From NCBI RefSeq assembly GCF_036588685.1, contig NC_086378.1, positions 76,463,127 through 76,527,126 of the forward strand: a stretch of 64,000 nt of DNA, read 5' to 3'. Position 1 is the first letter of the stretch; the number at the start of each line of letters is the position of its first letter. This DNA is from Mytilus trossulus (Eukaryota > Mollusca > Bivalvia > Mytilida > Mytilidae). The position numbers and the translations under genes are program-made. Below the pieces are notes generated by a model. It was not told the origin of the DNA. It searched no databases and saw nothing but the letters and a program-made list of their open reading frames with translations. Below, piece by piece: positions 43,501 through 56,815 of the stretch.

Positions 43501-43589
43501 AAAGCCATTTACTAAATATGAATTTTAATTTAAAATTTTAATCTATGTTGATTATACTAACTTTTCCCTATAAAAAGTAAACTAGTCTA

Positions 43590-43800
43590 ATAAAATAACG
43601 AATTTCGAGTAAAATCCAAAAAAGGGAAAGCCTGTAAATTAATGTCAAAATCAAAAGCTCAAACAAATGAAACGAATCTGTCATATTTCTGATTTAGTAC
43701 AGGTATGTTCGTATGTAGAAATGGTGGATTAAACCTGGTTTTGAAGCTAGCTAAACCTCTCACTTGTGATAACAGTCGCATAAAGTTTATCACACTATAT
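43590..43800 (+). repeat. Dispersed repeat P, copy 1
   Basis: Shares 'gtcaaaatcaaa', 'ggtggattaaacctggtttt', cctctcact and gacagtc-like words, in order, with 57330-57780. The next stretch, 43801-44439, shows nothing. Confidence 0.65.
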
Positions 43801-44439
43801 ATAACCATCACACTTTGTTTTACACTTATAAACGTTTTATTCCTAAATATTTCCCGTATACAACATCCAACTTTTTAAACCGACTGGACACATTTTCATA
43901 CATATTAGTTTCAATGATCTCCCTTCCAATAATGCACGACACAAACATTCTATGATCCATCTTTAATGTTTTAAAAACTTCATAAATTTTGTGCATTAGA
44001 TGCGTTTTTTTCTAGCTTCAGCAACATCAGAAATGATCAAACCGAAAACTATAGAGACATCTATTCTGATAAAAGTTGAAAACGGAAAGATTTGTATAAC
44101 TTAAGGGAATTAATACTTCACTTACAATAAAAATAAAAGACACAAGTACAGATAAGAAAGTTATCATTAAAGCAAAATGTTCTTCTCAATCTGATCAAAC
44201 ATTATCACAAGAGTCCTTGCCAAATCTCTTAAAACTTTTTAGAAATAGTGATTTGGAAACCCTTTACAATTTTATTCTATTTCGCGCCGATTTGTTGATA
44301 AATATGTAATGGTAATGCCACATAGGTTCCCCCCCCCCAAAAAAAATGGAAAAAAAAATGTTTATGAAAGGCTTTTATGATTAGTATATGCAATAAGTAT
44401 TCAAACTACACAGACATTGAATATCATCAATATCAGCAA

Positions 44440-46375
44440 TAAAGTAACATACATATCAGTAATGATGTCACTTATATCCTTATATGTGAGTAACGATACC
44501 ACATACATTTCAACAATAAACCCACATACATGTCAGCAATAATACCACATACATAATAATAATGATACCACATAAATGTCACCGATGATACCACATACAT
44601 GTCAGCAATGATACCACATACATGTCAGTAATGATTCCACATACATGTCAGCAATAATACCACATACATGTCAGTAATGTTACCACATACATGTCACCAA
44701 TGATACCATAGACATGTCAGTAATGTTATCATTTACATATCAGCAATACTACAACTTCTATGTCGGCAATTTTACCACACATACATGTCAGCAATAATAC
44801 CACATTCATACCAACAATGATACCACATACATGTCAGTAATGATACCATATACATGTGAGTAATTATATCACATACATGTCAGTAATGTTACCACATACA
44901 TGTCAGCAATTATACCACAAACATGTCAGCAATGTATTGTGATACCACATACATGTCAGTAATGATACCACATACATGTCAACAATGATACCACAACATA
45001 CATGTCAGCAATGTATTGTGATACCACATACATGTCAGTAATGATACCACATACATGTCAACAATTATACCACATACATGTCAGTAATAATACTACAACC
45101 ATGTCAACAATTATAACACGAACATGTCAGTAATAATACACCATACATGTCAGTAATAATACACCATACATGTAAGTAATGAAACCACATACATGTCAGG
45201 AATGATACCACACGCATGTCAGTAATGATACCACATACATGTCAGTAATGATTCCACACACATGTCAGTAATGATACCACACGCATGTCAATAATGATAC
45301 CACACGCATGTCAGTAATGATACCACATATGTGGTAGCAATAATACCACATACATGTCAGCAATTGTAAAACAAACATGTCAGTACTGATACAACAAAAA
45401 TGTCAGCTATAGTACCACATACATATTAGCTATGATACCGCATACATGTCAGCAACAATACAGCTTTCATGTGAGAAATGATACTAAAGACATGTCAAAA
45501 ATGATATCAAATACATGGCTGCAATAATACCACATACATGTAGCAATAATACCAAATGCATATCAGTAATGACACAATATACATGTCAACAATAATACCA
45601 CACACATGTCAGCTATGTAACTTCATACATGTCAGGAACAATACCACATAATTGTCAACAATAATACCACACATGTAAGTAATGATACACCATACATGTC
45701 AGTAATGATATCATATTCATGTCAGTAATGTTAGCACATACATGTCAGTAGTGACACTGCATACATGTCAACAATAATACCAAACACATGTCAGTTATGA
45801 CACACCATACATGTCAGTACTGATACACCATACATGTCAGTAATAATACCACATACATGTCAGTAATAATACCTTTTACGTGTCAGTAATGATACACCAC
45901 TCATGTCAGTAATGATACCACATACATGTCAGCATTCATACCACATACATGTCAGTAATCATACCACATACATGTCAGCAATCATACCACATACATGTCA
46001 GGAATCATACCACATACATGTCAGCAATCATTCCACATACATGTCAGCAATCATACCACATACATGTCAGCAATCATATCACATACATGTCAGCAATCAT
46101 ACCACATACATGTCAGCAATCATACCACATACACGTCAGCAATCATACCACATACATGTCAGCAATCATACCACATACATGTCAGTAATCATACCACATA
46201 CATGTCAGTAATCATACCACACATACATGTCAGTAATGATGCACCATACATGTTAGTAATGATATCACATACATGTCAGTAATAATACCACATGCATGTC
46301 AGTAATAGTACCACTACATGTCAGTAATGATACCACAACATACATGTTAGCAATCATACCACATACATTGTCGCA
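44440..46375. repeat. 23-bp minisatellite, about 1.9 kb
   Basis: The unit is ATACCACATACATGTCAGTAATG with substitutions, about 80 copies. It is most homogeneous at 45900-46210 (unit tcataccacatacatgtcagcaa) and decays outward to the left. Since 23 is not a multiple of three and the unit lacks stops, all three plus frames are open at 45903-46282; these frames are not genes. Confidence 0.95.
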
Positions 46376-47159
46376 TTGAAAAAAACCTTGACACCCCAAA
46401 CTGAAATTAAAAATTCCACTGATACTATTTTACTATGTACTATGAACTACAAAACATGAGAATGAGAATGAAAATGTTTATATAATTTGAATATGTGATA
46501 TTAAATATTTAAGAAAATATTCACTTGGGTGATTTTCTTTTGTACCAAGTATCAAATATCAAACTATCACATGTCTTTTTATGTATTACTTCATCTACTT
46601 GTTCAACTATATACTAGTAATAGCCATAATATATTCAGCAATGTTATTTCATCTTATTTGGGAACAGTAAGGGGTTCGTTAGTATCGATTGCTGAACATA
46701 CCAAACTATTTCTAAAACATACGAGATTTATTCTAATCATCAATCAAAAATGGTTAATTAGATAAACGATAAAGGGCAGACCACTGGTAAAATAAAATTC
46801 GACAATCAACATTGTTCTTGGCTCCTAACTTTTAATAAAACCGAGCTGTGTTAATCCAAATAAGGTGGTGTTCGTTTTTTCTTCGCCCCTCCATCATTTT
46901 AACTTGTATTGTTCTCATCTTCTTCTTTATAAATCAGGTGTGCAGAGGAATACAGAATGGTCAGTTGGTGTTTCCATTAAAAAGGTTAGAATGTTTATTT
47001 TGAACACAGCTACTAACTAACATATGCACAACGGACATGCTGATATTTTAACTGACTCAGAGGATGCAAAACAAACCGAAAAAAGCAAGAAGTAATGACG
47101 GTTCTAAATGAAATATAATATTTCATAATTAGAAAATAAATAATAGAAAGAAGAAACCC
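46376..47159. other. Intergenic, no feature seen
   Basis: No repeat or coding motif recognised. The frame at 46529-46765 is AT-rich and unsupported. Confidence 0.4.
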
Positions 47160-47400
47160 TTCCCTTCTGGAGCACCTGAGATCCCTCCAGTTTTGGTATG
47201 GTTTGTGTGGCTTAGTCTTTTTTTCTATGTTGTGTTTTGTGTGATATTGTTTGTTTGTTTGTTTGTCCGTTTTGTTTTTCTTTTTAGTCCTGGCGCTGTC
47301 AGTTTATTTTTTATTTATGAGTTCAAATGTCCCTCTGGTTTCTTTCGTCCTTCTTTTTTTACAATTTTTTATTATAATTTTGTCTTGTAGTTGGTTTTTT
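47160..47400 (+). repeat. Low-complexity dispersed repeat remnant
   Basis: Includes a gttt short tandem and a ggcgctgtcagtttatttttt...gagttcaaatgtccctctgg segment typical of transposon 3' regions in such genomes; the assignment is tentative. 47401-47917 holds nothing further. Confidence 0.35.
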
Positions 47401-47917
47401 TTATTCCTCGGTGTTGAAAGCATGATTTTTTTATTGTCCCTTTAGTGTCTTCTAGCGTCTCTATATTCTTACAAGATCATTGTATAAATACCTTTTCTTA
47501 CATGAGGTATATACATGTACATATAGTCATTTGACAAATATACCCATTTAACTTACATTATATACAGTATTAGATTATTAGATAATGTCTATTGTATAAT
47601 AGTTTATCGACGTTCCACATCGCTACTGTAAATAAATACGTTAATGTTGGTACAATGAATAAAAGAAACCATTTACAAAAGTAATTCCACCTATTCATCT
47701 CAATTAACCGTCTTCTCTATTAACTATTGCGTATTATGTATCGTATAAAAGTGAGTTCAAAAATTTCAATATTTTCTGGGCATGCCATTTTTGCACTTGT
47801 CCCAAATAAGGAGCTTCTTGTATTTTTTTTTTTTTGATTTTAGTTCATTTATATGTTTTGGAGTTTAGTATGACGTTTATTATAATTGAACTAGTACATA
47901 TTTTTGTTAAGGGCTCA

Positions 47918-48045
47918 CCTGAAGTCCACTTCCAGGTGCGGGACATTCTTCGTGCATTAAAGACCCATTAGAGGCCTTTTGCTGTTTTTGTTTTTTTACT
48001 CTTCGGTCAGGTTCTTGTCTGTTTGAAACATTCCCAATTTCCATG
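47918..48045 (-). repeat. Fragment related to repeat S
   Basis: Inverted similarity to 40380-40465 (ccaggtgcgggacattctt, gtcaggttcttgtctg). From 48046 to 49586 the sequence is AT-rich and without features. Confidence 0.45.
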
Positions 48046-49586
48046 TTTATGTAAGATTAGAAGATGTCCGAACACCATCCAAGCTTCTGAACTAAACAAC
48101 TGATAGATTGCAGGTTTTTTTATATATAAAATATTTTACTATAAGAAAAAGCTGAAACCTATCTACAGATAAGTGGTCATTACTGTCGTTATTAAAAAGT
48201 CAACACAAAAGAAATTTAAATATATTATTTTTTTTATTTCATAATTGAGTTATAAAGAGTATTCGTTGATAAGGTTATAACAAGATAACAAAAAATATGG
48301 CATTAAAATGAGGATATATAGATTCATCAATATAACAACAGTTTGTTTAACATATAAAAAAATAGCTGCTGCATATTAAAAACTCTCAGTACATTCAAAT
48401 GCATTGAAGTGTTCAATTGAATATCGCAGGTGAAAGTCAAAATTTTTAAAATATATATTTAAAATATTCAGTAGAAATACATATATATAAAAACTTTGTT
48501 ACTGGTCCGTGTTTAAACCTGTGGAGATTGACATTCTAAATATTTCAACATTATAAAATGCTCTCTTCCAGTGACATACTTAAGAAAACTAAAAAAAAGG
48601 TGTTTATAAAAATTTCTGATTTTTATATTTTAATTAAAATTGTGTACTTTTAAGATCATGACTGTAACAATTAAGTCAATCTATGATTTTGTACCAAAAT
48701 TTAAACATTCTAAAGTTTACAGGTAGCGGAATGGAAATATACTTATTTCAAAGTACTTTATAACATATGGATTCCTTTGAGATTAAAATTATTTTTACAT
48801 TCATCCAAAATTAATATTTACTACGATATATATGTTTATCAAATGCTTCATGATTTAGGGGGAGGGTGGTAGGGGGCCAGGTCCTCTCTTAATAAAGGAG
48901 CCTCATATATAGTTAAGGGCCTTAGTAAAGGCATATTTTTTTTCTTCAATCGGTGCCCCTTTCAAAATCATCAATCCGCCCATGTATATGTGCGTCGCGT
49001 ATATCATAAATCTCAGAACCTTTCATTGATATGTAACTGTAATTGTATGAAATCACACCAGTATATGAATATATTGAACTATAATTAATTCAGCTCTGAT
49101 TGTGAATATACACTAACCACATGTTTGTTGTTGGGCCCATTTAATAGCATATATGTTAAGACATCATTGTTTTTCTTTTACTGTATTATGTCTTTCAAAA
49201 TCACGAAAAAAATATAACATATACATATAAACTATAGACAAGGACACTACATTTTACTATTAAAGCTATCGCATTTGAAAGGTAGAAAAGAAAACGTAAA
49301 ATCCCCATTTTAATGAGAACCACATCCAAATGTCCTTTGTTCTTTGTCCGTATACTGAACTATATATACTAGTAAACTATGTGGCCTTAGATTTTCGTGT
49401 CGTTTGATTGCTGTCTCAATTCAACGGTGTCCAGATCTGCCGTTGATTATATTAAAAAGTACAGTCAACTAAACAACAGTAAATCCTGTTAATATACATG
49501 ATAAACAGAACATCATAGTACAGTCCGCATACGTAAAATATACAGTATAAATAGATAATAAGAATAACAACTAATATGGAACACTT

Positions 49587-50311
49587 TTAGATCACAGTGG
49601 TTCTCCCATTTTCTACATCCAAAATTATTTCCTTTGAGCCCTTTTTACTTTTAGGTTTTTTCTTCTTTATACTTCCATTTTCATTCTTCTTTGTACTTCC
49701 GTTTTCATTATTCTTTGTACTTCCGTTTTCATTATTCTTTGTACTTCCGTTTTCGTTCGGAACACTGTCGTACTTATCCTTGTTACATCGTTTGTATATC
49801 AGGTAAGGGACAGTGATTAGAAACAACGGAAGTGGTGTCATGACAGCAGAAGCGATTGGTGCCACAGCTGCAATAAATCCATCCGGTGGTGGAAAAGCAT
49901 ACATCATTAGAATCATAGCAATTCCTGTATTCTGCATCCCTGTCTCAATTGCGACAGTCTTTACGCGCTGCCATGGTAATCTGAAAATGAAAGCTATCAA
50001 GCCACCCAAAAGGTATCCGCAATATGGCAGTAAACAACCAGCCAATACGATTTTTGGTTTAAAAAGTTTAAAAATATAAAGATTTGAGTAGATACCAACA
50101 GTTAACAGCAAAACAATACAGACAACGGTTACTGGTCTTATTACCTTAATTAAGACCTTTGTTACTTTCGGAAGTTTATGCTGTAAGAATACTCCTACAA
50201 ACAGTGGAACTATCAGTATCAACAACGTTGTAAATATATTCAGAAATGGAACTTGGACTGTGCCGTCTATGAACTGTTGCCCCAGTGTGTAGAGCCACAG
50301 CGGCATCATTC
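49587..50311 (-). CDS. SLC10-like exon 3 (stop)
   Basis: Acceptor atattttcag; completes Gly307 and encodes MMPLWLYTLG to the C-terminus, including the ETGMQNT motif and tail repeats. Stop TAA at 49587-49589. Confidence 0.93.
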
Positions 50312-53300
50312 CTGAAAATATATGTATTAATTATGTAAAAATTGTGGCATTATCAAAGCTAAGATCTGAACAATACATAAAACAATATATAAGAAGTCAC
50401 GTTTATTTCTGTTATCTCGACTGATGCCGTTACAAGACAAGCAAGTTAGTCACGCTTACATTTACATTGCGCTTGCAGAGCTGAGAACAAACTTAAAAAC
50501 TAAGTTGCATCTTTATATTTCACAGGAAATACAAATAAATGGTAGCAAAAAATGGTGAACATTATTTATTAAAACTTTTTTTTTTAACTTCATCCCTTAT
50601 GTATTTATTTTTGAGAGATGTTGAAATGTGTCGTTTGCTTTGTTGAATTGTTAGTAGAATATCTATCGGACAAATATTATATCCGAAAAAAAATCCAACA
50701 GGTGTCTGCGTATTGCTGTGGACCACTATATGAGTTCCATGATAAATAAAATAACTGTCATGACTGTCGGTACTTTTTTTTTCTGAATTAAGTATTCTAT
50801 TATTTGCTCTTAATACTAATAATAAAGAACTCAAATGATGTGGAGTATCAACCAATGACACAACATCAGAACATGTATTAAAAACCTCAACACAAAACAG
50901 CAAAGGAACGGCGCTTTAATGGCTGACCCATTCTTCGTCTCAAAGTCGCAGTGAGGCCTTCAACATGAAGCAAAACAATCTCACCTCACTGCTAGTTTAA
51001 GACACCACATAGCAAAACATTTTCTATATCTTAATTAAGATATTTTTTTAAGAATGTTTTCTTTATACTCACCCAAAGCCATAATAGTACTGAGTGCTGT
51101 CATGGTGATAGATAGAGAAAGATCACCGCCGAGAAGAAACGAGTAAATATTACTTGCTCCGCCACCTGGACAACAAGCGGCAACAAATATACCGAGCGCA
51201 ACATCCGGTCGATCAGCAGTTACCAGCTTGGCTATACCATAACCCAACTGGAATAAAAAAAAAGATTTTCAACACATACAAAAAGATATAAAAGACATTT
51301 AAGCCCTATCTTAAAGGATACACCAACATGGACCTAAAATTGAAAATTGATTGTCTAATACCACTCAAACCGGATTACGACACATTAGTTGAACGTGTCT
51401 TAACAACCATGGGGTTTACTGACTACTATACATACCCTGTTGTAGGCCGTATAAACTATAGATCCTGTTCTAGACTTATCTTAAAAAAAGATAAATAAGC
51501 GATTCTGTTCTAGAAAAATGTTTTGTTTAAAAAAGACCATGTTCTCACCAGCAGGGTATGAAAAAGCGACCCTGTTCTAACCAGCAAGACATGAAAAAGC
51601 GACTCTTTTCTAACCAGCAAAACATGAAAAAGCGACCCTGCATGTTCTAACATGCAAAAACGACCCTGTTTTGCGGCACACTCTACCCCTAAAAATATAC
51701 AAAGTAACCCGGGCCGTTATATATGTTACAGAAGGATACAGACATTAGACATTTCCATATTTGTACTTGCAATCTATTCATTTGACTGTGATGGAGAGTT
51801 GTTTCAGTGGCACTCATACCATTTCTTCTAATATCTACTTATTTTAGAAATGTTTAAATGATTTTACGTCAAAAGGTATAAAATTAATGCTACATATATG
51901 TTATATTTTATTGATATTAAGATGCAGTGTACCGAGTCCCCAAATGCACATATAATTTCATAATAAAACGAAATTCCTGTAGATGCATAAACAAATTAGT
52001 TGATAAAACTTTAGTTGATAAAACTTTAGTTGATAAAACTATTCTCAAAAGACTCATTCAATGAAGTCAACGGTCCCTGTGCTAAATATCTAAAATGGTA
52101 TTTAAACCGAATGGTACAAGTCTTTGTGAAATAAAGTAGTAAAACCCGTGTCAATATCATGCCAATGACATACACACATGATATCTATTTACAAACATTT
52201 AAAGTATATTCGGATATTTAAACATATACATGTATGTCGATATACATGTACAGTAGTCAAAATAGTGCATGCATGTGAAAAACACGTGACAAAGTATGAC
52301 ATAAGCAGGAAAAAAAAAGGTGACATTCCGAATACTTCTACGATTCATATATTAAATTGTTGTTATCAATCTCCAGTGGCCAATATTACGTACAGTGAGG
52401 CTAAAACTTTAATTATAGTAGTATACATTCAATTGTATTATATGTCCCGGCCCTAAGGGTCGCCCCGTGGTATTCCTCCGACCGGCAGCTAACTCCTTGC
52501 CAAAGCCGGTCGAGCGCCTGTTTGGCTGTGCAGGATGTAAAATTCTGACCTACGTCTGGTTACGTTAATTTTGATACATCGCTAAGAGATAGCTTTCTGC
52601 GAGTTGAAGGACCTTTGCAACAACTCTATGAAGAGTTCGTATGAGACCTGTTAGTTGCATTTCAAAATAAAGTCCCTATCAAACGTGTCCTTTATTTCTA
52701 GTACTTAGCTGTTAAAATTTCCCGCACTTCATCCCAGACCCTACCTTCCAGAACCTATCTACCCATTGTACATGTACGTATTGTTGATTTGTTTTCGTCC
52801 TAAACATGCATGAAATAATTGCCACTGGACGTAGATGATGCAAACATCGATTATATGTCTGCTTATTTCATGTAGTGGTTTCTATAAGGGATATTTATTG
52901 TGAGTGGACGTCATATGTAAAATAAATTTTAGCTTTCTGTAGAATACACGTAGTTCTTCGAATATTATATATATATGTGTGGTTTGTAATTGAATCCCAA
53001 GTGCTGTTCAGTCACGTGGGTTCAATTTTGTTTGTGCTACTGAACTTGTGGGTGAAATCTGACCTTTAAACGGCCTTAAACCGAACTGTATTTACATCCA
53101 CGATTAAAATAGCAAATATTTATTTAGTTTCAATGCATTTGCAAAACAACGAACTTTCAATTTGTTATAATAGTTTATGTAAGCACTCACCATCGGCATA
53201 ATAATGAACTGACACCCTAAGCCTATGCAAGGTGCTAGCGGACGCCTAATGTTTTCTTTAACAACATCAAGGTCTAACTTTGCCCCAAAAGCAAGTGTTA

Positions 53301-53934
53301 TGAAAATCATGAAAACGTAAATAATGACCCTAAAAGCAGTATCAATAGGTCTCATGAGTCGTAGGATGATAACTGGCACTTTTGTTACATCTACCATATC
53401 TCCAGTTTGATTGTTTTGTAGTTCAAGGTCATTATAGCTGTATAGATTAAACGTTATAAACGTTCTGCCAAGCATATCCGAATTCGTATATAAAGTATGA
53501 GTCCCTTGTACAGCATAATATTCTTTTTGTTTCTGTACTTTATCACCAACTGAGTACGACGGAACATGAACAACAGAACCGTTGGTTAGTGGCATTAGTG
53601 GCATTAGTACCAAATGTCTGTTTCTGCAATCAATAATGACGTCATTAGTTTTAACCTTCACAAGATTTGTGTCGTCAGCTTTAGCTCTCATGACATAGTT
53701 TAACGTTTCATCGTCACACTGTACTGTATAATTGAAATATTGAGGTGCAGGGTCTTCTTCCATGAATACAATAACAACACCCGGTGGTGGTCCTTTGACA
53801 CTTAGTATTCCTGTTGCATTTATCATGTCAAGTGGCACCATCGGGCCTCCCATAGACATATCTGCCACTGCTCGTGACAAACTAAGAGTTAGCAACATAT
53901 AATGAAGTAAAATGATTTTGCATGACATATCCAT
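49587..53934 (-). CDS. SLC10-family (bile-acid:sodium symporter-like) transporter, 3 exons
   Basis: CDS is join(49587-50311, 51073-51247, 53191-53934) on the minus strand, 547 aa. SLC10 proteins are polytopic membrane carriers for bile acids, steroid sulfates or unknown cargo. Residues 1-24 (MDMSCKII...SRAVA) look like a signal peptide; 25 to about 200 is an extracellular domain with four N-glycosylation sequons (NAT, NYT, NGS, NQT). The SLC10 transmembrane domain follows, with CCPGGGASN (273-281) and ETGMQNT (Glu429, Gln433, Asn434), the sodium-site motif of the family. The long N-terminus resembles SLC10A3/A5-type proteins. The cytosolic tail carries four NENGSTKN-type 8-residue repeats and a lysine-rich segment. 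I chose Met at 53934 because the upstream ATG (54000) would bury the signal peptide. Confidence 0.92.
49668..49760. repeat. 24-bp coding minisatellite in the SLC10-like gene
   Basis: Four in-frame units (plus-strand form acttccgttttcattattct) encode NENGSTKN, NENGSTKN, NENGSTKK and NENGSIKK. Confidence 0.9.
50312..51072. other. SLC10-like intron 2
   Basis: No feature seen; the 113-codon minus frame at 50562-50903 has no family resemblance and is not spliced in. Confidence 0.45.
51073..51247 (-). CDS. SLC10-like exon 2
   Basis: Acceptor tttattccag, donor GTGAGT. Encodes LGYGIAKLVT to STIMALG with CCPGGGASN. Phase 0 in, phase 1 out. Confidence 0.93.
51248..53190. other. SLC10-like intron 1
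   Basis: Contains a 33-bp tandem of about four units (51547-51674, 'gaaaaagcgaccctg' word), a repeat N fragment (51783-51845) and a relatively GC-rich block (52440-52560) with facing ccgaccggc/gccggtcg words. Otherwise AT-rich. Confidence 0.5.
53191..53934 (-). CDS. SLC10-like exon 1 (signal peptide, extracellular domain, first TM segments)
   Basis: Donor GTGAGT at 53190. Encodes residues 1-248, ending GLGCQFIIMPM in phase 0. Confidence 0.92.
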
Positions 53935-54000
53935 TTTGATGGTTTGCAATGTTCTGATTAAATGGCAAACCCCATTCAAGCACTGGTTATATAAATACAC

Positions 54001-54604
54001 CAGAAGTATTTACATATCTAATGGTTCAGTGCTTTCTTATCATTGACATAAATATCAGGTCTTTGTTCTTAATCCGTTTTGTATCACTCAAATAATTTTC
54101 CTTCCGTCTTTCATGTCATATATGTCCCAGTCCGTGTATATTATGAAGTCTATTGCTTTAAATTTTTATGATGTTTAAATAATTGAATTAAAATTTGCCG
54201 GCAAATGTCAACAGAGAATAAAAACAGCCCAAGGTCACAGAGATAATAAAAATGAAGTGAACAATATAGTAGGTAATTTGAATCAGTTGCTGGTCGTTTA
54301 AAGTACTTTCAAACCACACTTGATGAATGACTGTTTACTCCAAAGCTGTTATAGTACCCGGGTGGAAAGCTTAAATATCAAGTAGATCCAACAGTGACAA
54401 GATACCTATGTTTATAATTTCATAATAACAGCGTATTGATTTTATTGTAGATAAATATTTCAGAGGAAAACTGATTTGTAATCACTTGTATCCCCTTTTC
54501 AAGTCAACAATAGGTCAAAATATTACAGTAACATCTGTGAAATATCCATAAAAATCCATGACAAATATAATATCGTAGCGCAGTTAACCCAGTCGATTAA
54601 TTGA
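54001..54604. other. Upstream of the SLC10-like gene
   Basis: Likely holds its promoter and 5' UTR; no core element could be assigned and no repeat recognised. Confidence 0.3.
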
Positions 54605-54773
54605 TTTGATTTCGAATACTATACGTCCAGTTGCAACTATTTCATGCAGGTTTAGGACGGGATTACTGAATCGTAAAACGATAGGGAGGTCAAAAGGGTA
54701 CATATGTGACTGGGATCAGGGACAAGAAATTCAGAATACAGTTGAAAATGGAAATAAAGAATATGTTAAAGAG

Positions 54774-55265
54774 ACATGCCAGCTCCAGACTTCAATTAAA
54801 CTGACTGAAAGATTATGATTTCATCATATGACCATCAGACACAATCCTTCCCGTTAGGGGTTTAGTATCATACCATCATAACATATATGAGAAGAACATA
54901 ACCCGTGTCATGCCAACAACTATTTTTAGAATAAATGTGTTTAGTTTTAAATATTCCTAAAGTAATGAACTAGGGCAGTTCTCGCTCGGAAACAGCCGAA
55001 GGACACCATTTGGTCTTCTACGCAGCAAGAATATCCCGCATCCGGATGTGGTACTCAGCTGGCCCCCAAATAAAATAATGTACTAGTTCAGCATTCGGAT
55101 GTCATACTAAACCCCAAAACATAAAGGCCTAAATGAACAAAAATTAAAAAGCATACAAGACTAACAAAGGCCAGAGGCTCCCGACTTGGGACAGGCGCAA
55201 AAAATGCGGCGGGGGTTATATGTTAACTTAAATTCTCCCCTCTTATACATCTAGTCATTGTAGAA
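54774..55265. repeat. Dispersed repeat S, copy 2
   Basis: 54970-55265 parallels 40355-40650 (gtcatactaaaccccaaaa, gacttgggacaggcgcaaaa). The adjoining 54774-54960 block, rich in cttcccgttaggggtttagt, appears to be part of the same repeat. 55266-55989 shows nothing else. Confidence 0.6.
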
Positions 55266-55989
55266 TAAAGGAACACATATAGTAATACGAATACATGAAA
55301 ACTCTGGCCAATCTTCAGACATCGCGAATCACCCTTGAAGACAACATGAACCAAATTATGTAATCACAGAATAAATTGTTACATGGAGGTTAACTGACGA
55401 ATGAAAAAAAAGGATACCATATACTAGTATATCTGTTGTGTTTTTTCATTGCATTGGAAGATATTTGTTGTTTTATTATTCTGATTGATCTCGTTAGGCC
55501 TTGATTAGCAGGAACATGGCAAAACCAAACAAGGCACAAAATATATTTTTCACATCAAGGTAAGATGTTCAGTAAAGGGAACTGATATGAGCAAAATCTA
55601 GACAAAAAATCATATCAAACACAAAAGCCACGACGAACCACTAGCCGAACAAGTGTTTCAAACTGATCCGAGTTGTCTTAAAAGTTGACCCGAGTTGTCT
55701 TTAAATTAGTCCAATTTGTCTTTGGCTAAGTTGTCCTGATTCCATATTTCTATTTATCGGTCGTCCCAATGTCTATATCACTCTGTTCAGCTCTTTTAAG
55801 AATATTATTCCGTATCATGTTTTTGTGACGTCAAATACGTTGACCCGGCCTTAATAACTTTGACCAGCGACATCATAATGTTTGAACCGACGTTAATAAC
55901 TTTGACCCGAACTTATCAAGTCATCTTTTGTGTGCTGGTGAAACAAATTAAATAAAACACTTCTGAAACGCAAATATAGCCCGATAAAT

Positions 55990-56156
55990 CGATTATCAGA
56001 TTATCTGTATATTGATATTGTAAAATATCAGCTGCTTGAAATTATATGAAGGCTTTTTTTTTTATCTCGTTCTCTACGCTCACTCTTTAAAAAGCTTCAT
56101 ATTATGTCTCGCAGCTGATATTTTACGATATCAACATGCAGATAACCTGATAATCG
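55990..56156. repeat. Foldback element with about 68-bp arms
   Basis: CGATTATCAGATTATCTG at the left pairs with CAGATAACCTGATAATCG at the right; GTAAAATATCAGCTGC pairs exactly with GCAGCTGATATTTTAC inside. Arms are roughly 85 percent complementary with a 30-base T-rich loop. 56157-56640 holds no further feature. Confidence 0.8.
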
Positions 56157-56640
56157 GTACATCTCAATCAAGGCTGTCGATTTATTGAAGTCAGCACATA
56201 CTGCCAACAAAATTGCTAATATATGGTTAATCGGTGAGTTTTATACAAATTAACCAGTTTTAAAAACGTATTATTACATGTCGATTTAATGATACACAAC
56301 AAAATACATAGAATGCCTATCATGGCGAAAAAAGTATAAGCCAGTATTCCCCTGAATTCATTTCACGCTATGTGTATTTTTTATTAAAAGTTTTATAATC
56401 GTTTCTATTACAGTATCACAGCTTGATGTACGTTCTATTAGGTTTTAGTTTGTATCAATATCATGTTGCATATCTCGAAATAATACCCAAGGCGTATCAA
56501 TGCCTTTATCTTTTATCTAGACTATCATAAATCTTTTATTTTTGTATAAAAAGAACTTCTGAAAGTAGCAAATATATTGACATTTATAAAATAATTGCAA
56601 TAAATGATTTGATTTGTGTTTTTTGGTTTTGTTTTGACTG

Positions 56641-56815
56641 TTTAACACCTCTTTCAATCATCGATTTTGGGTTATTTCGTGGCGGTACGTTGTTATTGTT
56701 GGAGGAAGCCGGAGTGCCCGGAGTAAACCACCGACCTTACATAGGAAAACTGTCATTCTTAAATACCAAATGAAGATTGGCGTCGAGTGTAACGGCATGA
56801 GCGGGGTTGCTTACA
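56641..56815 (-). mobile_element. SINE, third copy, head incomplete
   Basis: Shares ggaggaagccggagtgcccgg and aggaaaactgtcattctta words with the copy at 35549-35817 and the cggcttcc block at 40983. The tRNA-like head is truncated at about 56815. 56816-57329 is otherwise empty. Confidence 0.6.

Noticed and set aside
45903-46282. Three overlapping plus frames rich in HTCQQSYHIH
   Set aside because: All three frames of a 23-bp minisatellite are open; none is independently supported.
47193-47445. Hydrophobic overlapping plus frames
   Set aside because: T-rich low-complexity repeat remnant gives spurious Phe/Leu-rich peptides.
50562-50903. 113-codon minus frame inside the SLC10-like gene
   Set aside because: Lies in intron 2; joining the flanking exons without it preserves the SLC10 domain perfectly.
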